DNA from: Frateuria sp. Soil773
Lineage (GTDB): Bacteria > Pseudomonadota > Gammaproteobacteria > Xanthomonadales > Rhodanobacteraceae
Reading direction: 5' to 3'
DNA length: 64,000 nt
Assembly: GCF_001428405.1 (NCBI RefSeq)
Contig: NZ_LMSL01000002.1
Location: 143,028 to 207,027, forward strand
Shown: piece after piece, positions 55,030 to 63,876 of the stretch
Position numbering within the stretch: position 1 is the first letter of the stretch
How the letters are laid out: each line of letters starts with the position of its first letter
Made by a program: the position numbers and the translations under genes
The notes under the pieces: generated by a model
Databases searched by the model: none
Told to the model about the DNA's origin: nothing
The model's input: the letters and a program-made list of their open reading frames with translations, nothing else

Positions 55030-55056
55030 AACGGGCCGGCATCGCGCCGGCCCGTT
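55030..55056 (-). terminator. Intrinsic terminator of the M3 peptidase gene
   Basis: An 11-bp stem (55030-55040 with 55046-55056) and 5-nt loop, followed on the minus strand by TTCGTT after the stem's own TT, 25 nt past the stop. Confidence 0.75.
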
Positions 55057-55080
55057 CCGTTTCCGTGCCGCCGCGGCGGC

Positions 55081-57285
55081 TTACTGCTTCGGCGCGTCCT
55101 TCAGGCCGCGGCCGATCAGCATCGGTTCCACGCTCGGGTCCTTGCCGCGCCAGTCCCTGTACATCTTGGCCAGGTCCTCGGTATTGCCCCGCGACAGCAC
55201 CATCGCGCGGAAGCGGTCGCCGTTCTCGCGGGTCAGGCCGCCGTGCTCCTTGAACCATTCGAAGCCGTCGTCGGCCAGCATCTCGGTCCACAGGTAGGCG
55301 TAGTAGCCGGCGGCGTAGCCGTTGCCCCAGATGTGCTGGAAATAGCTGGAGCGGTAGCGCGGCGGCACGTAGTCGAGGTTGATCTTGTCCTTGGTCAGCG
55401 CGGCCTGCTCGAACTTGTCCGCGTCCTGCTTCGGCGCGTCGGCGCCGAGCATGTGCCAGTCCATGTCCAGCAGGGCGGCGGCGACCAGCTCGGTCATGTC
55501 GTAGCCCTTGTTGAAGGTGCCGGCCTTCTTGATCTTGTCCACCAGCGCCTGCGGCATCGGCTCGCCGGTCTGGTAGTGCTTGGCGTAGTGGGCGAAGACC
55601 TTCGGGTCGGTCGCCCAGTGCTCGTTGAACTGCGACGGGAACTCCACGAAATCGCGCGCGGTGTTGGCGCCGGACAGCGACGGGTACTGCGAGTCGGCGA
55701 ACATGCCGTGCAGCGCGTGGCCGAACTCGTGGAACATCGTGGTCACGTCGTCGAACGACAGCAGCGCCGGCTGGCCCGCTGCCGGCTTGGTGAAGTTGGC
55801 CACGTTGTAGACCACCGGCCTGGCGCCCAGCAGCTTCGACTGGTCGACGAAGTTGCTCATCCAGGCGCCGCCGTTCTTGTTGTCGCGCTTGAAGTAGTCG
55901 CAGTAGAACAGCGCCATCGAGCTGCCGTCCTTGTCGAACACCTCGAACACGCGCACGTCCGGCTGGTACACCGGGATGTCGTGGCGCTCCTTGAAGGTCA
56001 GCCCGTACAACTGGTTGGCGGCGTAGAACACGCCGTTCTGCAGCACGTTGTCCAGCTCGAAGTACGGCTTGATCTGGCCCTCGTCGAGGTCGAACTTCGC
56101 CTTGCGCACCTGCTCGGCGTAATGCTGCCAGTCCCACGCGGCGAGCTTGAAGCCGCCCTTCTCGCGGTCGATCACCGCCTGGATGTCCTGCGCCTCGCGT
56201 GCGGCCCGCGCGGTGACGGCCGGCACCAGGTCCTGCATGAACTTCAGCGCGGTCTCCGGCTTCTTCGCCATCTGGTCTTCCAGCGTCCACGCGGCGTAGT
56301 TCGGGAACCCGATCAGCTTGGCCTGCTCGGCGCGGATCTGCGCGATGCGCTCGATCAGGTCGCGGGTGTCGTTGGCGCCGCCGTGCTCGGCGCGGTCCCA
56401 CGAGGCCTTGAACAGCGCCTCGCGGGTGGCGCGGTCGGTCAGGTCCTTCAGGGCCGGCTGCTGGGTGGTGTTCTGCAGCGGCAGCAGCCACTTGCCGTCG
56501 AGGTTGCGACCCTTGGCGTCCTGCGCGGCGGCGGCGAGGTCGCCCTCGGACAGGCCGGCCAGCTTGGCCTTGTCGTCCACCACCAGCGCGCCGTCCTTGG
56601 TGGCGGCCAGCAGCTTGTTGGTGAACTGCGTGCTGAGCGTGGACTCTTCCTTGTTGAGCTCCTTCAGCCTGGCCTTGTCGGCATCGCTGAGCTTGGCGCC
56701 GGCACGCACGAAATCCTTGTAGGTCACCTCGACGAGGCGCAGCGACTCCGGGTCGAGCTTGAGCGATTCGCGCTGGTTGTAGACCGCCTCGACGCGGGCG
56801 AACAGCTTGTCGTTGAGGTGGATCGCGTCCTCGTGCGCCGCCAGCTTGGGCGCCTCCTCCTCCTGCACCTTCTGCAGGGCATCGGAGGTGTTGGCGCCGG
56901 TGACGGCGTCGAAGGCCGCCCTTGCGCGCTTGAGCAGGGCGCCGGACTTCTCCATCGCCACGTAGGTGTTCTCGAAGGTCGGCGGCTCGGCGTTGTCGGC
57001 GATCTTTTCGATCTCCGCCAGGTGCTGCTTCATGCCTTCCTCGAGCGCGGGCTGGTAGTCGCCCTCCTTGATCTTGTCGAACGGCGGCGCCTGGAACGGC
57101 AGCGTGCTGGCGGCGAAGAACGGGTTGGCCGCGTTCGCGTCGGCGCTCGCTGCGGCGGTCTGCGCGGATGCGCTGCCGGCCGGGGCGGCCGCGCCGTCGG
57201 CGGACTTGGCGGCGTCGCCGGAAGGCTGCGAGCAGGCGGCGAGGGCGATCGAGGTGGCGATCACGAGCATACGGAGACGAGGCAT
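55081..57285 (-). CDS. M3-family metallopeptidase lipoprotein, Dcp-like
   Basis: Zinc peptidase of the oligopeptidase A/dipeptidyl carboxypeptidase family, 734 residues. It has a lipoprotein signal (LAAC, Cys18) and an Ala-rich linker (about 23-53), so it acts in the periplasm anchored to a membrane, unlike cytoplasmic E. coli Dcp. The zinc motif is HEFGH (519-523), with the third ligand Glu in the ARDFVEFPSQF helix; the substrate-binding Tyr region (NGYAAGYYAYLW) is near the C-terminus. Probably breaks down short peptides. Confidence 0.94.
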   Translation of the reverse strand: MPRLRMLVIATSIALAACSQPSGDAAKSADGAAAPAGSASAQTAAASADANAANPFFAASTLPFQAPPFDKIKEGDYQPALEEGMKQHLAEIEKIADNAEPPTFENTYVAMEKSGALLKRARAAFDAVTGANTSDALQKVQEEEAPKLAAHEDAIHLNDKLFARVEAVYNQRESLKLDPESLRLVEVTYKDFVRAGAKLSDADKARLKELNKEESTLSTQFTNKLLAATKDGALVVDDKAKLAGLSEGDLAAAAQDAKGRNLDGKWLLPLQNTTQQPALKDLTDRATREALFKASWDRAEHGGANDTRDLIERIAQIRAEQAKLIGFPNYAAWTLEDQMAKKPETALKFMQDLVPAVTARAAREAQDIQAVIDREKGGFKLAAWDWQHYAEQVRKAKFDLDEGQIKPYFELDNVLQNGVFYAANQLYGLTFKERHDIPVYQPDVRVFEVFDKDGSSMALFYCDYFKRDNKNGGAWMSNFVDQSKLLGARPVVYNVANFTKPAAGQPALLSFDDVTTMFHEFGHALHGMFADSQYPSLSGANTARDFVEFPSQFNEHWATDPKVFAHYAKHYQTGEPMPQALVDKIKKAGTFNKGYDMTELVAAALLDMDWHMLGADAPKQDADKFEQAALTKDKINLDYVPPRYRSSYFQHIWGNGYAAGYYAYLWTEMLADDGFEWFKEHGGLTRENGDRFRAMVLSRGNTEDLAKMYRDWRGKDPSVEPMLIGRGLKDAPKQ

Positions 57286-57392
57286 CGAGGGGTTCCCTGG
57301 TGGTGCATCCGCACGGCGGACGCGGTGAGTCGACAGCCTTCGACTCTAACCACTCCAGGGGCCATGTTCCAAGGGCCGGACGGCCTGCCCGC

Positions 57393-57743
57393 TCAGGCGG
57401 CGCGCATGTCGCGAAGCTGCCAGGCCGACCCGATCAACAGGTTCAGGCGGTGGCGCACCACGCGCATCGGCAGGCTGGTGACCAGGTCGACGTCGGTGCG
57501 CAGGTCGGACACGGCCGCCTTGGCCTCGGCCGAGGGGTCGGTGCCGCCGAGGCTCATGTCGACCTCGTCCGGATCGGGCTGCATGGCGCGCCAGCGCTCG
57601 AACAGCGCCGGGCCGCGCAGGGCCTCCTGCAGCGCCGCGGCGAAATCGCCGGGGCCGGCGCCGTCGTAGGACAGCGCGGGCTCGCTGCCGTGCGCGCGCG
57701 ACAGGTCGTCGATGGACAGGTAGTAGTGGTTGCGCTGACTCAT
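57393..57743 (-). CDS. Small protein of unknown function
   Basis: A 116-residue cytoplasmic protein with an AGGAGG site 8 nt before the ATG at 57743, so translation is well supported. It starts MSQRNHYYLSIDDLSRAHGS and has an acidic middle (PDPDEVDMSLGG) and a C-terminal helix rich in Arg and Leu. No domain that I recognise. It lies between bioD and the M3 peptidase on the same strand, 44 nt after the bioD stop, and could be the last gene of the TMEM175-bioD unit. Confidence 0.72.
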   Translation of the reverse strand: MSQRNHYYLSIDDLSRAHGSEPALSYDGAGPGDFAAALQEALRGPALFERWRAMQPDPDEVDMSLGGTDPSAEAKAAVSDLRTDVDLVTSLPMRVVRHRLNLLIGSAWQLRDMRAA

Positions 57744-57787
57744 GGGGTCCTCCTGGGGAACGCGGCGGAATCCTGCATTGCCGCCCA

Positions 57788-58480
57788 TCATGCCCGATGT
57801 GAAAGCCCAAGCAGCGGGCCGAGGTCCAGCCCGGACGCGGCCTCGGCAGGCGAAAGCCCATGCGGCAGCACGCCCAGGCAGGGCGCCGGCAGGCGCTCGC
57901 GCAGCGTGGCGAGATTGTCCTCCAGCGCCATCATCGCCGGGTCGATGCGGTTGCCGATCCAGCCAAGCAGTTGGCAGCCGTCGGCGGCGATCGCCTCGGC
58001 GCTGAGCAGCGCGTGGTTGAGGCAGCCCAGGCGCAGGCCGACCACCAGCACCACCGGCAGCCGCCATTGCCGCGGGATGTCCGACGCCAGAAGGTCCGGC
58101 GCCAGCGGCACGCGCCAGCCCCCGACGCCTTCGACCACCACCCAGTCGTGCGCCGCGCGCAGCCGCTCGAAGGCGTCGCGCAGCGGCGGCATGCGCACCG
58201 TCACGCCCTCGTACGCCGCCGCCAGGTGCGGCGACAGCGGCTCGCGCAGGGCCACCGGATTGACCGCCGCATACGGCAGCGGCGCGCCGCCGGCGGCCAG
58301 CAGCGCCAGCGCGTCCTCGTTGCGCAGACCCTCCGGCGTCTCCAGGCTGCCGCTCGCCACCGGCTTCATGCCGCAGGCGCGCTGCCCGGCCGCCTGCAAG
58401 GCGTGCAGCAGCGTGCAGGCGGCATGGGTCTTGCCGATGCCGGTGTCGGTGCCGGCGACGAACAGCGCGCGGCCGCTCAC
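57788..58480 (-). CDS. bioD: Dethiobiotin synthetase
   Basis: ATP-dependent enzyme that closes the ureido ring of dethiobiotin, the step before biotin synthase. The 230-residue protein has the P-loop GTDTGIGKTH (about 8-17), the substrate Lys in GMKPVASG, and VVVEGVGGWRVPL. The start is a GTG at 58480 that overlaps the TGA of the TMEM175-like gene (GTGA). Other bio genes are not nearby, which is common in this order. Confidence 0.93.
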   Translation of the reverse strand: MSGRALFVAGTDTGIGKTHAACTLLHALQAAGQRACGMKPVASGSLETPEGLRNEDALALLAAGGAPLPYAAVNPVALREPLSPHLAAAYEGVTVRMPPLRDAFERLRAAHDWVVVEGVGGWRVPLAPDLLASDIPRQWRLPVVLVVGLRLGCLNHALLSAEAIAADGCQLLGWIGNRIDPAMMALEDNLATLRERLPAPCLGVLPHGLSPAEAASGLDLGPLLGLSHRA

Positions 58481-59157
58481 GACGCGTAGCGCCGCCGGAA
58501 GCCCGAGACCACCGGCCCGGTCAGGAACATCAGCATGTAGACCATGCCTGGCAGGGCCGTGAGCAGCCCCCCGGTGGTGTCCGGCAGCAGCAGGGTCAGC
58601 ACGACCGAGACCAGCCCGATCGCCACCGGCAGGCTCCAGCCCACCGCCTCGACGCGGGCCTGGAGGCGGGTGGCGCCGGCCAGCCCGGGCTGGCGCGCCG
58701 CGTGCCGGAACAGCAGCACCAGCGTGCCCGACATGCAGGCGAAGGCCAGGCCGAAGCAGACGTACACGGCCTTGATGTCCAGCCACGACTTCATGGTGAA
58801 CTCGGGCGACAGCAGGCCGCCGCTGAAGCCGCAGAACGCGCTCGCGTAGACCATGTGCAGGGGATACACGAAGACCAGCGCGAGGAATACCAGCACCAGC
58901 GAGAACAGCAGCCCGGGCGTCGTGCTGCGCGGGCACAGGCGCCGCCAGCGCACGTGGCCGTGCCACATCATCGCGATCTGCGCGAAGCAGCAGGCCGCCG
59001 CGGGAATCCCGCGCAGCAGCGCCACCAGCCGGGAGCCGCTGTCCGGGATGGTCTCCCCGCCGATCGCCAGCAGGGTCAGGGTGAATGCGAACGCGCCGTC
59101 CACGAACATGTCCAGCCGGCCCGCCTCGATGCCTTCGCGCTGCTCGGTGACGCTCAT
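58477..59157 (-). CDS. TMEM175-like (DUF1211) membrane protein
   Basis: A 226-residue protein with six hydrophobic segments. The first carries the family signature in changed form: bacterial TMEM175 potassium channels have an R...FSDGVFAIAxTLL motif, and here it reads GRLDMFVDGAFAFTLTLLAIG, with FVD for FSD. So a channel is plausible but the filter-gate motif is not canonical. GGGGAGGAG precedes the ATG at 59157. The stop overlaps bioD by four bases; the pairing with biotin synthesis is unexplained. Confidence 0.83.
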   Translation of the reverse strand: MSVTEQREGIEAGRLDMFVDGAFAFTLTLLAIGGETIPDSGSRLVALLRGIPAAACCFAQIAMMWHGHVRWRRLCPRSTTPGLLFSLVLVFLALVFVYPLHMVYASAFCGFSGGLLSPEFTMKSWLDIKAVYVCFGLAFACMSGTLVLLFRHAARQPGLAGATRLQARVEAVGWSLPVAIGLVSVVLTLLLPDTTGGLLTALPGMVYMLMFLTGPVVSGFRRRYAS

Positions 59158-59216
59158 GCCGCTCCTCCCCGTGATGGCACGGCGCATAATACGGGCTTTG
59201 CCGCCGGTTTCCCGCG

Positions 59217-59708
59217 ATGTTCGAACTGAGCCAGACCATCTACGCCGACAAGCGCGAGCACTATGCCGACCTGCTGGAGCAGGCGCGCGGGCTGCTCGCC
59301 GGCGAGCGCGACCTGATCGCCAACGCCGCCAATTTCGGCGCCCTGCTGTTCCACAGCCTGCCCGACCTGAACTGGGCCGGCTTCTACCTCTACGACGGCA
59401 GCGAGCTGGTGGTCGGGCCGTTCCAGGGCAAGCCGGCGTGCATCCGCATCGCGCTAGGCCGCGGCGTCTGCGGCACCGCGGCGCAGACGCGCCGGACCCA
59501 ACTGGTGCGCGACGTCAACGCGTTCGACGGGCACATCGCCTGCGACGCCGCCTCGCAGTCGGAGATCGTGGTGCCGCTGGTCAGGGCCGACGGCAGCCTG
59601 CTCGGCGTGTGGGACGTGGACAGCCCGGTCGTCGCCCGCTTCGACGAGGACGACCGCGCCGGCATGGAAGCGCTGTGCGCGGCGTTCATGGCCGCCGTGC
59701 AGGGCTGA
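59217..59708 (+). CDS. msrC: Free methionine-(R)-sulfoxide reductase (GAF domain)
   Basis: A 163-residue single GAF-domain enzyme of the YebR/fRMsr type that reduces free Met-R-sulfoxide with thioredoxin. The family's three catalytic Cys are present in PACIRIALGRGVCGTA (two) and GHIACDAAS (one), and the substrate-binding WDVDSP segment is intact. The gene is short and monocistronic in appearance, convergent with engB (7-nt gap). It fits the redox theme of the window. Confidence 0.93.
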   Translation: MFELSQTIYADKREHYADLLEQARGLLAGERDLIANAANFGALLFHSLPDLNWAGFYLYDGSELVVGPFQGKPACIRIALGRGVCGTAAQTRRTQLVRDVNAFDGHIACDAASQSEIVVPLVRADGSLLGVWDVDSPVVARFDEDDRAGMEALCAAFMAAVQG

Positions 59709-59715
59709 CGCCGCG

Positions 59716-60345
59716 TCAATCCCCGCGCGGGCGCCGCAGCAGCGCCACCACCGCCTCGCGCGCCTCGTCCACGCCGGTGCCGGCGGTGGACGAGAACACC
59801 TGCGCGGTAGCGTGCAGGCCGTCGGGAAAACTCTTGCGCATCGCCGCCAGCGCCTGCATGGACTGGTTGCGCGACAGCTTGTCGGCCTTGGTCAGCAGCA
59901 GGTGGCAGGGCAGCCCGGTGGCGAAGCAGAAATCCAGCATCATCCGGTCGAACTCCTTCAGCGGATGGCGGATGTCGGCGATCAGCACCACCCCGCGCAG
60001 GCTGCGCCGCTGGTGCAGGTAGCGGTCGATCTCCTGCTTCCAGTGCTCGCGCATCTCCAGCGGCACCTTGGCGTAGCCGTAGCCGGGCAGGTCGACCAGC
60101 CGCGCGTCGAGCGCGCCGCCGTCCGCCGCCAGCGGCGGCAGCGAGAACACCACCATCTGCTGGGTGCGGCCCGGGGTCTTGGAGGTGCGCGCCAAGCCCT
60201 TATGGCTGGTCAGCGCGTTGAGCGCGCTGGACTTGCCCGCATTGGAGCGGCCGGCGAACGCCACCTCGGCGCCGTGGTCGGCAGGCAACTGGCTGATGCG
60301 GTGGGCGGCGAGCACGAACTGCGCACCCTGGAGCGGATTGGACAT
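59716..60345 (-). CDS. engB: Ribosome biogenesis GTPase EngB (YihA/YsxC)
   Basis: Essential GTPase for 50S assembly. The 209-residue protein has G1 GRSNAGKSS, G2 region TSKTPGRTQ, G3 DLPGYGYA, G4 TKADKL and G5 FSSTAG. The ATG at 60345 is where relatives start. It is divergent from the cytochrome c4 gene, the same arrangement as in many gammaproteobacteria. Confidence 0.97.
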   Translation of the reverse strand: MSNPLQGAQFVLAAHRISQLPADHGAEVAFAGRSNAGKSSALNALTSHKGLARTSKTPGRTQQMVVFSLPPLAADGGALDARLVDLPGYGYAKVPLEMREHWKQEIDRYLHQRRSLRGVVLIADIRHPLKEFDRMMLDFCFATGLPCHLLLTKADKLSRNQSMQALAAMRKSFPDGLHATAQVFSSTAGTGVDEAREAVVALLRRPRGD

Positions 60346-60452
60346 GGTTTGACCGGTTGCGGTGGTGCGGGGATAATTCTGCGGTTTCTGCCCGCCGCCG
60401 GCTTCGCGCGGCGGCCTGCGGCAGTCTTTGCGGTCTTTCTGGAGACAAGTGT

Positions 60453-61247
60453 ATGAGTTTTCGGCCTGCTGGTTTTCGACCGGCTGTTATCGGGGCTGCC
60501 GTAGCCCTCGTCTTCGCGCTGTCCGCCGGCACGGCCGTGGCGAAGGACGCCGAGCAGGCCGCCACCACGGCACCGGCCGCCGCCAGCACCGCCGCACCGG
60601 CCAGCGGCGCTTCCGCAGCCGCCGCACCGGCCGCCGCCGAAACCGCCACCGCCGCGGTCAAGCCGGGCGACGCCGCCGCGGGCCAGGGCAAGGCCGCCGC
60701 CTGCGGCGCCTGCCACGGCATGGACGGCAACTCCACCGACCCGCAGTACCCGAAGCTGGCCGGCCAGCACGAGTCGTACATCGCCCGCCAGTTGACCGAC
60801 TTCAAGAGCGGCAAGCGGCAGAACCCGATCATGCTCGGCATGTCCGCGGCGCTGTCCGAGCAGGACATGCACGACATCGGCGCCTACTTCGCCGGCAAGA
60901 CCTCGCTGCCCGGCGTGGCCGACGAGGCGCTGGTCGAGCAGGGCCAGAAGCTGTTCCGCGAAGGCGACACCGAGCGCGGCATCCCGGCCTGCATGGCCTG
61001 CCACAGCATCGACGGCCGCGGCAACCCGGGCGCCATGTACCCGCAGCTCACCAGCCAGCACGCGCAGTACATCGAAGCCACGCTGAAGGCCTGGCACGAC
61101 GGCACCACCTGGGGCGACGACGCCCACGCGAAGATCATGCCGGGCATCGCGCAAAAGCTCGACGCCAAGGACATCGCCGCCCTGGCCAGCTACATCGAGG
61201 GCCTGCACGTGGCCGACGGCGCCGAAGCCAAGCCGGCCACGCCCTGA
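60453..61247 (+). CDS. Diheme cytochrome c4
   Basis: Periplasmic electron carrier to terminal oxidases. The 264-residue protein has a signal peptide (about 1-30), an Ala-rich linker (about 35-70), and two c-type domains, each with a heme motif: CGACH and CMACH, with Met ligands likely in MLGMSAAL and KIMPGIA. Domain spacing and length after the linker fit c4. GGAGA lies before the ATG at 60453. The gene is first in a probable c4-dsbA-dsbA run; a hairpin lies between it and the next gene. Confidence 0.93.
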   Translation: MSFRPAGFRPAVIGAAVALVFALSAGTAVAKDAEQAATTAPAAASTAAPASGASAAAAPAAAETATAAVKPGDAAAGQGKAAACGACHGMDGNSTDPQYPKLAGQHESYIARQLTDFKSGKRQNPIMLGMSAALSEQDMHDIGAYFAGKTSLPGVADEALVEQGQKLFREGDTERGIPACMACHSIDGRGNPGAMYPQLTSQHAQYIEATLKAWHDGTTWGDDAHAKIMPGIAQKLDAKDIAALASYIEGLHVADGAEAKPATP

Positions 61248-61257
61248 TCGACTCCCT

Positions 61258-61281
61258 TCACGCCGACGTCCGTCGGCGTGA
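61258..61281 (+). terminator. Hairpin between the cytochrome c4 gene and the first dsbA-like gene
   Basis: A 10-bp stem (61258-61267 with 61272-61281) and 4-nt loop, followed by TCGTTT, 10 nt past the stop. It is a weak terminator or attenuator. Confidence 0.55.
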
Positions 61282-61317
61282 TCGTTTCGCCTCCTCCCGT
61301 TTCGTGCCGAGGTCCCC

Positions 61318-62208
61318 ATGTTGAAGCGTTTGCCGATCCTGTGCGCCGCCCTGCTCGCGCTCGCCGCCTGCAGCAACAACAGCGATACCGGCAGCGCCGC
61401 GCAGCAGGCGGAAACCGCGCCGCCCGCGACGGCTGCCAGCGCCACTGCGCCGGCGGCCGCCGGCACGGCGACGACCGAACCCGCCCCGGCGCCGGCATCG
61501 GCCGGCACCGCGGCGGACGCCACCGCACCGGCGCCGGCGCAGACGGCGGCCGCCACGCCGGCGGCCGCAGCCGACGCGCAGCCCTTCGTCGACGACGGCA
61601 AGTGGGTCGAGGGCAAGGACTACCAGCGCATCGAGCCGGCCCAGCCGAAGGTGAGCGGCACCGACAAGATCGAGGTGGTCGAGGTGTTCTCCTACGGTTG
61701 CCCCGCCTGCAACCAGTTCCACCCGGTCGTCTCGCAGCTCGCCAAGAGCCTGCCGGCGAGCGCGCAGATGGTCTACCTGCCGGCCTCGTTCATCCCGCAG
61801 GAGAACTGGCCCACGCTGCAGCGCGCCTACCTCACCGCACAGGTGCTCGGCGTGGCCGACAAGGCCAACGACGCGATGTACGACGCGGTGTGGAAGTCGC
61901 AGGAGATCAGCGCGATGAAGCCCACCGGCGGGCTCAAGCCGAAGGCGGCGCTGCCGACCATCGACGACATCGCCAAGGTCTACGCCAAGTTCGGCGCCGA
62001 TCCCAAGGAATTCGCCGCCGTCGCCAACTCGTTCAGCATCAACACCAAGATGAAGCGCTCGGACGAACTGGTGAAGGCCTACGGCGTCGACGGCACGCCG
62101 ACCATCGTGATCGACGGCAAGTACCGCTTCGCGCCGACCGAGGTGGGCTACGGCCGGAGCATCGAGCTGGCCCAGTGGCTGGTGGCCAAGGAAGCGGCCG
62201 GCAAGTGA
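61318..62208 (+). CDS. DsbA-like thiol:disulfide interchange lipoprotein with CPAC site
   Basis: A 296-residue lipoprotein. The signal ends in LAAC (Cys18); then about 70 residues of Ala/Pro/Thr-rich linker, then a DsbA fold with the active site CPAC in SYGCPACNQFHP (E. coli DsbA has CPHC) and the cis-Pro loop GTPTIVID. CPAC has a different central pair from CPHC, so its redox potential may differ from DsbA. The long linker could let it reach across the periplasm. Confidence 0.92.
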   Translation: MLKRLPILCAALLALAACSNNSDTGSAAQQAETAPPATAASATAPAAAGTATTEPAPAPASAGTAADATAPAPAQTAAATPAAAADAQPFVDDGKWVEGKDYQRIEPAQPKVSGTDKIEVVEVFSYGCPACNQFHPVVSQLAKSLPASAQMVYLPASFIPQENWPTLQRAYLTAQVLGVADKANDAMYDAVWKSQEISAMKPTGGLKPKAALPTIDDIAKVYAKFGADPKEFAAVANSFSINTKMKRSDELVKAYGVDGTPTIVIDGKYRFAPTEVGYGRSIELAQWLVAKEAAGK

Positions 62209-62318
62209 GTTCCCGCGTGCCGGCCCGCCGGCCGGCGCGCGCCATCCACCTGGCATCCGCGGCAGTCCTGCCCGGCCGACCGGCCGGCGTGCCTGCCGCG
62301 AAAGCGGAGTAGACATCC

Positions 62319-62972
62319 ATGTTCAAGCGTCTCGCCCCCCTGCGCATCCTGGCCGTGATCGGCGGCCTGCTGCTGGCCACCGCCTGCACCGCCTCGAACT
62401 CCGACGGCCCGGCGCCGTACACCGAGGGCCAGGAATACGTCACCCTGCCCGGCCCGCACCAGCGCTACAGCAGCGAGGGCAAGGTGGAAGTGGTCGAGGT
62501 GTTCTCCTACGGCTGCATCCACTGCGCGCACTTCGCGCCCATCGCCGAACAACTGCGCAAGTCGCTGCCACCGGGCGTCGTGTTCAAGCTGGTGCCGGCC
62601 CCGTTCAGCGCGGAATGGCTGCCCTACGCGCGCGCCTACTACGCGGCGAAGAAGCTCGGCGTGGTCGAGAAGAGCCACCTGGAGCTGTTCGCCGAGAAGT
62701 TCGCCCAGCACTACCCGATCAACTCGCTGGACGAACTGGCCGACTTCTACGCCAAGCACGGCGTGGACCGCGCCGAGTTCATGCGCATCGCCACCTCCGA
62801 CGAGGTGACCGCGCAGATGAAGAAGGATCTCGCACTGATCCAGAAGTGGCAGGTGACCGGCACGCCGACCATCGTGGTCGACGGCAAGTACCGCAGCGAG
62901 AACGTGCATACGCTGGACGAGCTGTCCGCCCTGACGCAGTGGCTGGCCAAGCGCGAGCTGGCCGGCAAGTAA
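62319..62972 (+). CDS. DsbA-like thiol:disulfide interchange protein with CIHC site
   Basis: A 217-residue DsbA-family protein. The N-terminal signal ends near LLATAC; Cys23 may be lipidated, although the lipobox is not canonical (T-A-C). The active site reads CIHC in SYGCIHCAHFAP and the cis-Pro loop is GTPTIVVD. It is clearly homologous to the gene before it but lacks the long linker, so a tandem duplication that diverged in active site and length is likely. Confidence 0.92.
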   Translation: MFKRLAPLRILAVIGGLLLATACTASNSDGPAPYTEGQEYVTLPGPHQRYSSEGKVEVVEVFSYGCIHCAHFAPIAEQLRKSLPPGVVFKLVPAPFSAEWLPYARAYYAAKKLGVVEKSHLELFAEKFAQHYPINSLDELADFYAKHGVDRAEFMRIATSDEVTAQMKKDLALIQKWQVTGTPTIVVDGKYRSENVHTLDELSALTQWLAKRELAGK

Positions 62973-62991
62973 GTCCGCCTCGCGTTCACGT

Positions 62992-63020
62992 GCCGCGGGC
63001 CATGCTTGCGCCCGCGGCAG
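62992..63020 (+). terminator. Hairpin after the second dsbA-like gene
   Basis: A perfect 10-bp stem (62992-63001 with 63011-63020) and 9-nt loop, 19 nt past the stop; no T-run. Confidence 0.45.
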
Positions 63021-63069
63021 GCGCCCCGAAGCTGGCGGCTGACGCGTTTCCCCGCTACCGTCCAGCCCG

Positions 63070-63876
63070 ATGACCCGCGCCGATCCAGCCCCGCCCGCCA
63101 CCGAACGTCGCCTGCGCCTGCTCAGTTGCAACATCCTGGCCGGCGCCAGCGTGCAACGCTACCGCGAGTACCTCACCCGCAGCATCAACGCGGTGCTGCC
63201 CGGGCGCAACAAGCTGGACAACCTCGACCGCCTCGCCGAGGTGCTGTCGCAGTTCGACGTGATCGGGCTGCAGGAGGCCGACGCCGGCAGCCTGCGCTCG
63301 GGCTTCCTCAACCAGACCCGCTACCTGGCCGAGGCGGCCGGCCTGCCGTTCTGGAGCCACCAGCCGAACCGGCCGATGGCGCGCCTGGCGCACTCGGCCA
63401 ACGGCCTGATCAGCCGGATCGAGCCGCACAGCGTGCTGGACTATCCGCTGCCCAGCCGCATCCCCGGCCGCGGCGCCCTGCTGGTGCGCTTCGGCGAGGC
63501 GCGCGAGGCGCTGACCGTGCTGATCGCCCACCTGTCGCTGAGCGCGCCGGCGCGCGCGAAGCAGCTCGGTTTCATCGCCGAGCTGCTGCACGACTACCCG
63601 AACGCCGTGCTGATGGGCGACCTCAACACCGACGCCGCCAGCCCGGAGATGCGCCACCTGTTCCACCGCAGCAGCCTGCAGCCGCCGGCCCAGCCCACGC
63701 CGACCTTCCCGAGCTGGAAGCCGCGCCGCGCGCTGGACCACATCCTCACCTCTGAATCGGTCCAACTGGAAAAAGTGTGGACCCTGCCGCAGGCGTTCTC
63801 CGACCACCTGCCGCTGGCGGCCGAGATCCGCCTGCCGGCCCACCTCGCGCCGCGGGCGCAGCGGCTGCGCCGATGA
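63070..63876 (+). CDS. Endonuclease/exonuclease/phosphatase-family protein
   Basis: A 268-residue cytoplasmic protein of the EEP superfamily (DNase I/Mg-dependent phosphodiesterase fold). Key motifs: SCNILAG (Asn), IGLQEAD (metal Glu), IAHLSL, MGDLNTD (Asp and Asn) and FSDHLPL (catalytic Asp-His). The substrate may be DNA, phospholipid or a nucleotide. Its TGA overlaps the ATG of the following gene (ATGA). Confidence 0.9.
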   Translation: MTRADPAPPATERRLRLLSCNILAGASVQRYREYLTRSINAVLPGRNKLDNLDRLAEVLSQFDVIGLQEADAGSLRSGFLNQTRYLAEAAGLPFWSHQPNRPMARLAHSANGLISRIEPHSVLDYPLPSRIPGRGALLVRFGEAREALTVLIAHLSLSAPARAKQLGFIAELLHDYPNAVLMGDLNTDAASPEMRHLFHRSSLQPPAQPTPTFPSWKPRRALDHILTSESVQLEKVWTLPQAFSDHLPLAAEIRLPAHLAPRAQRLRR

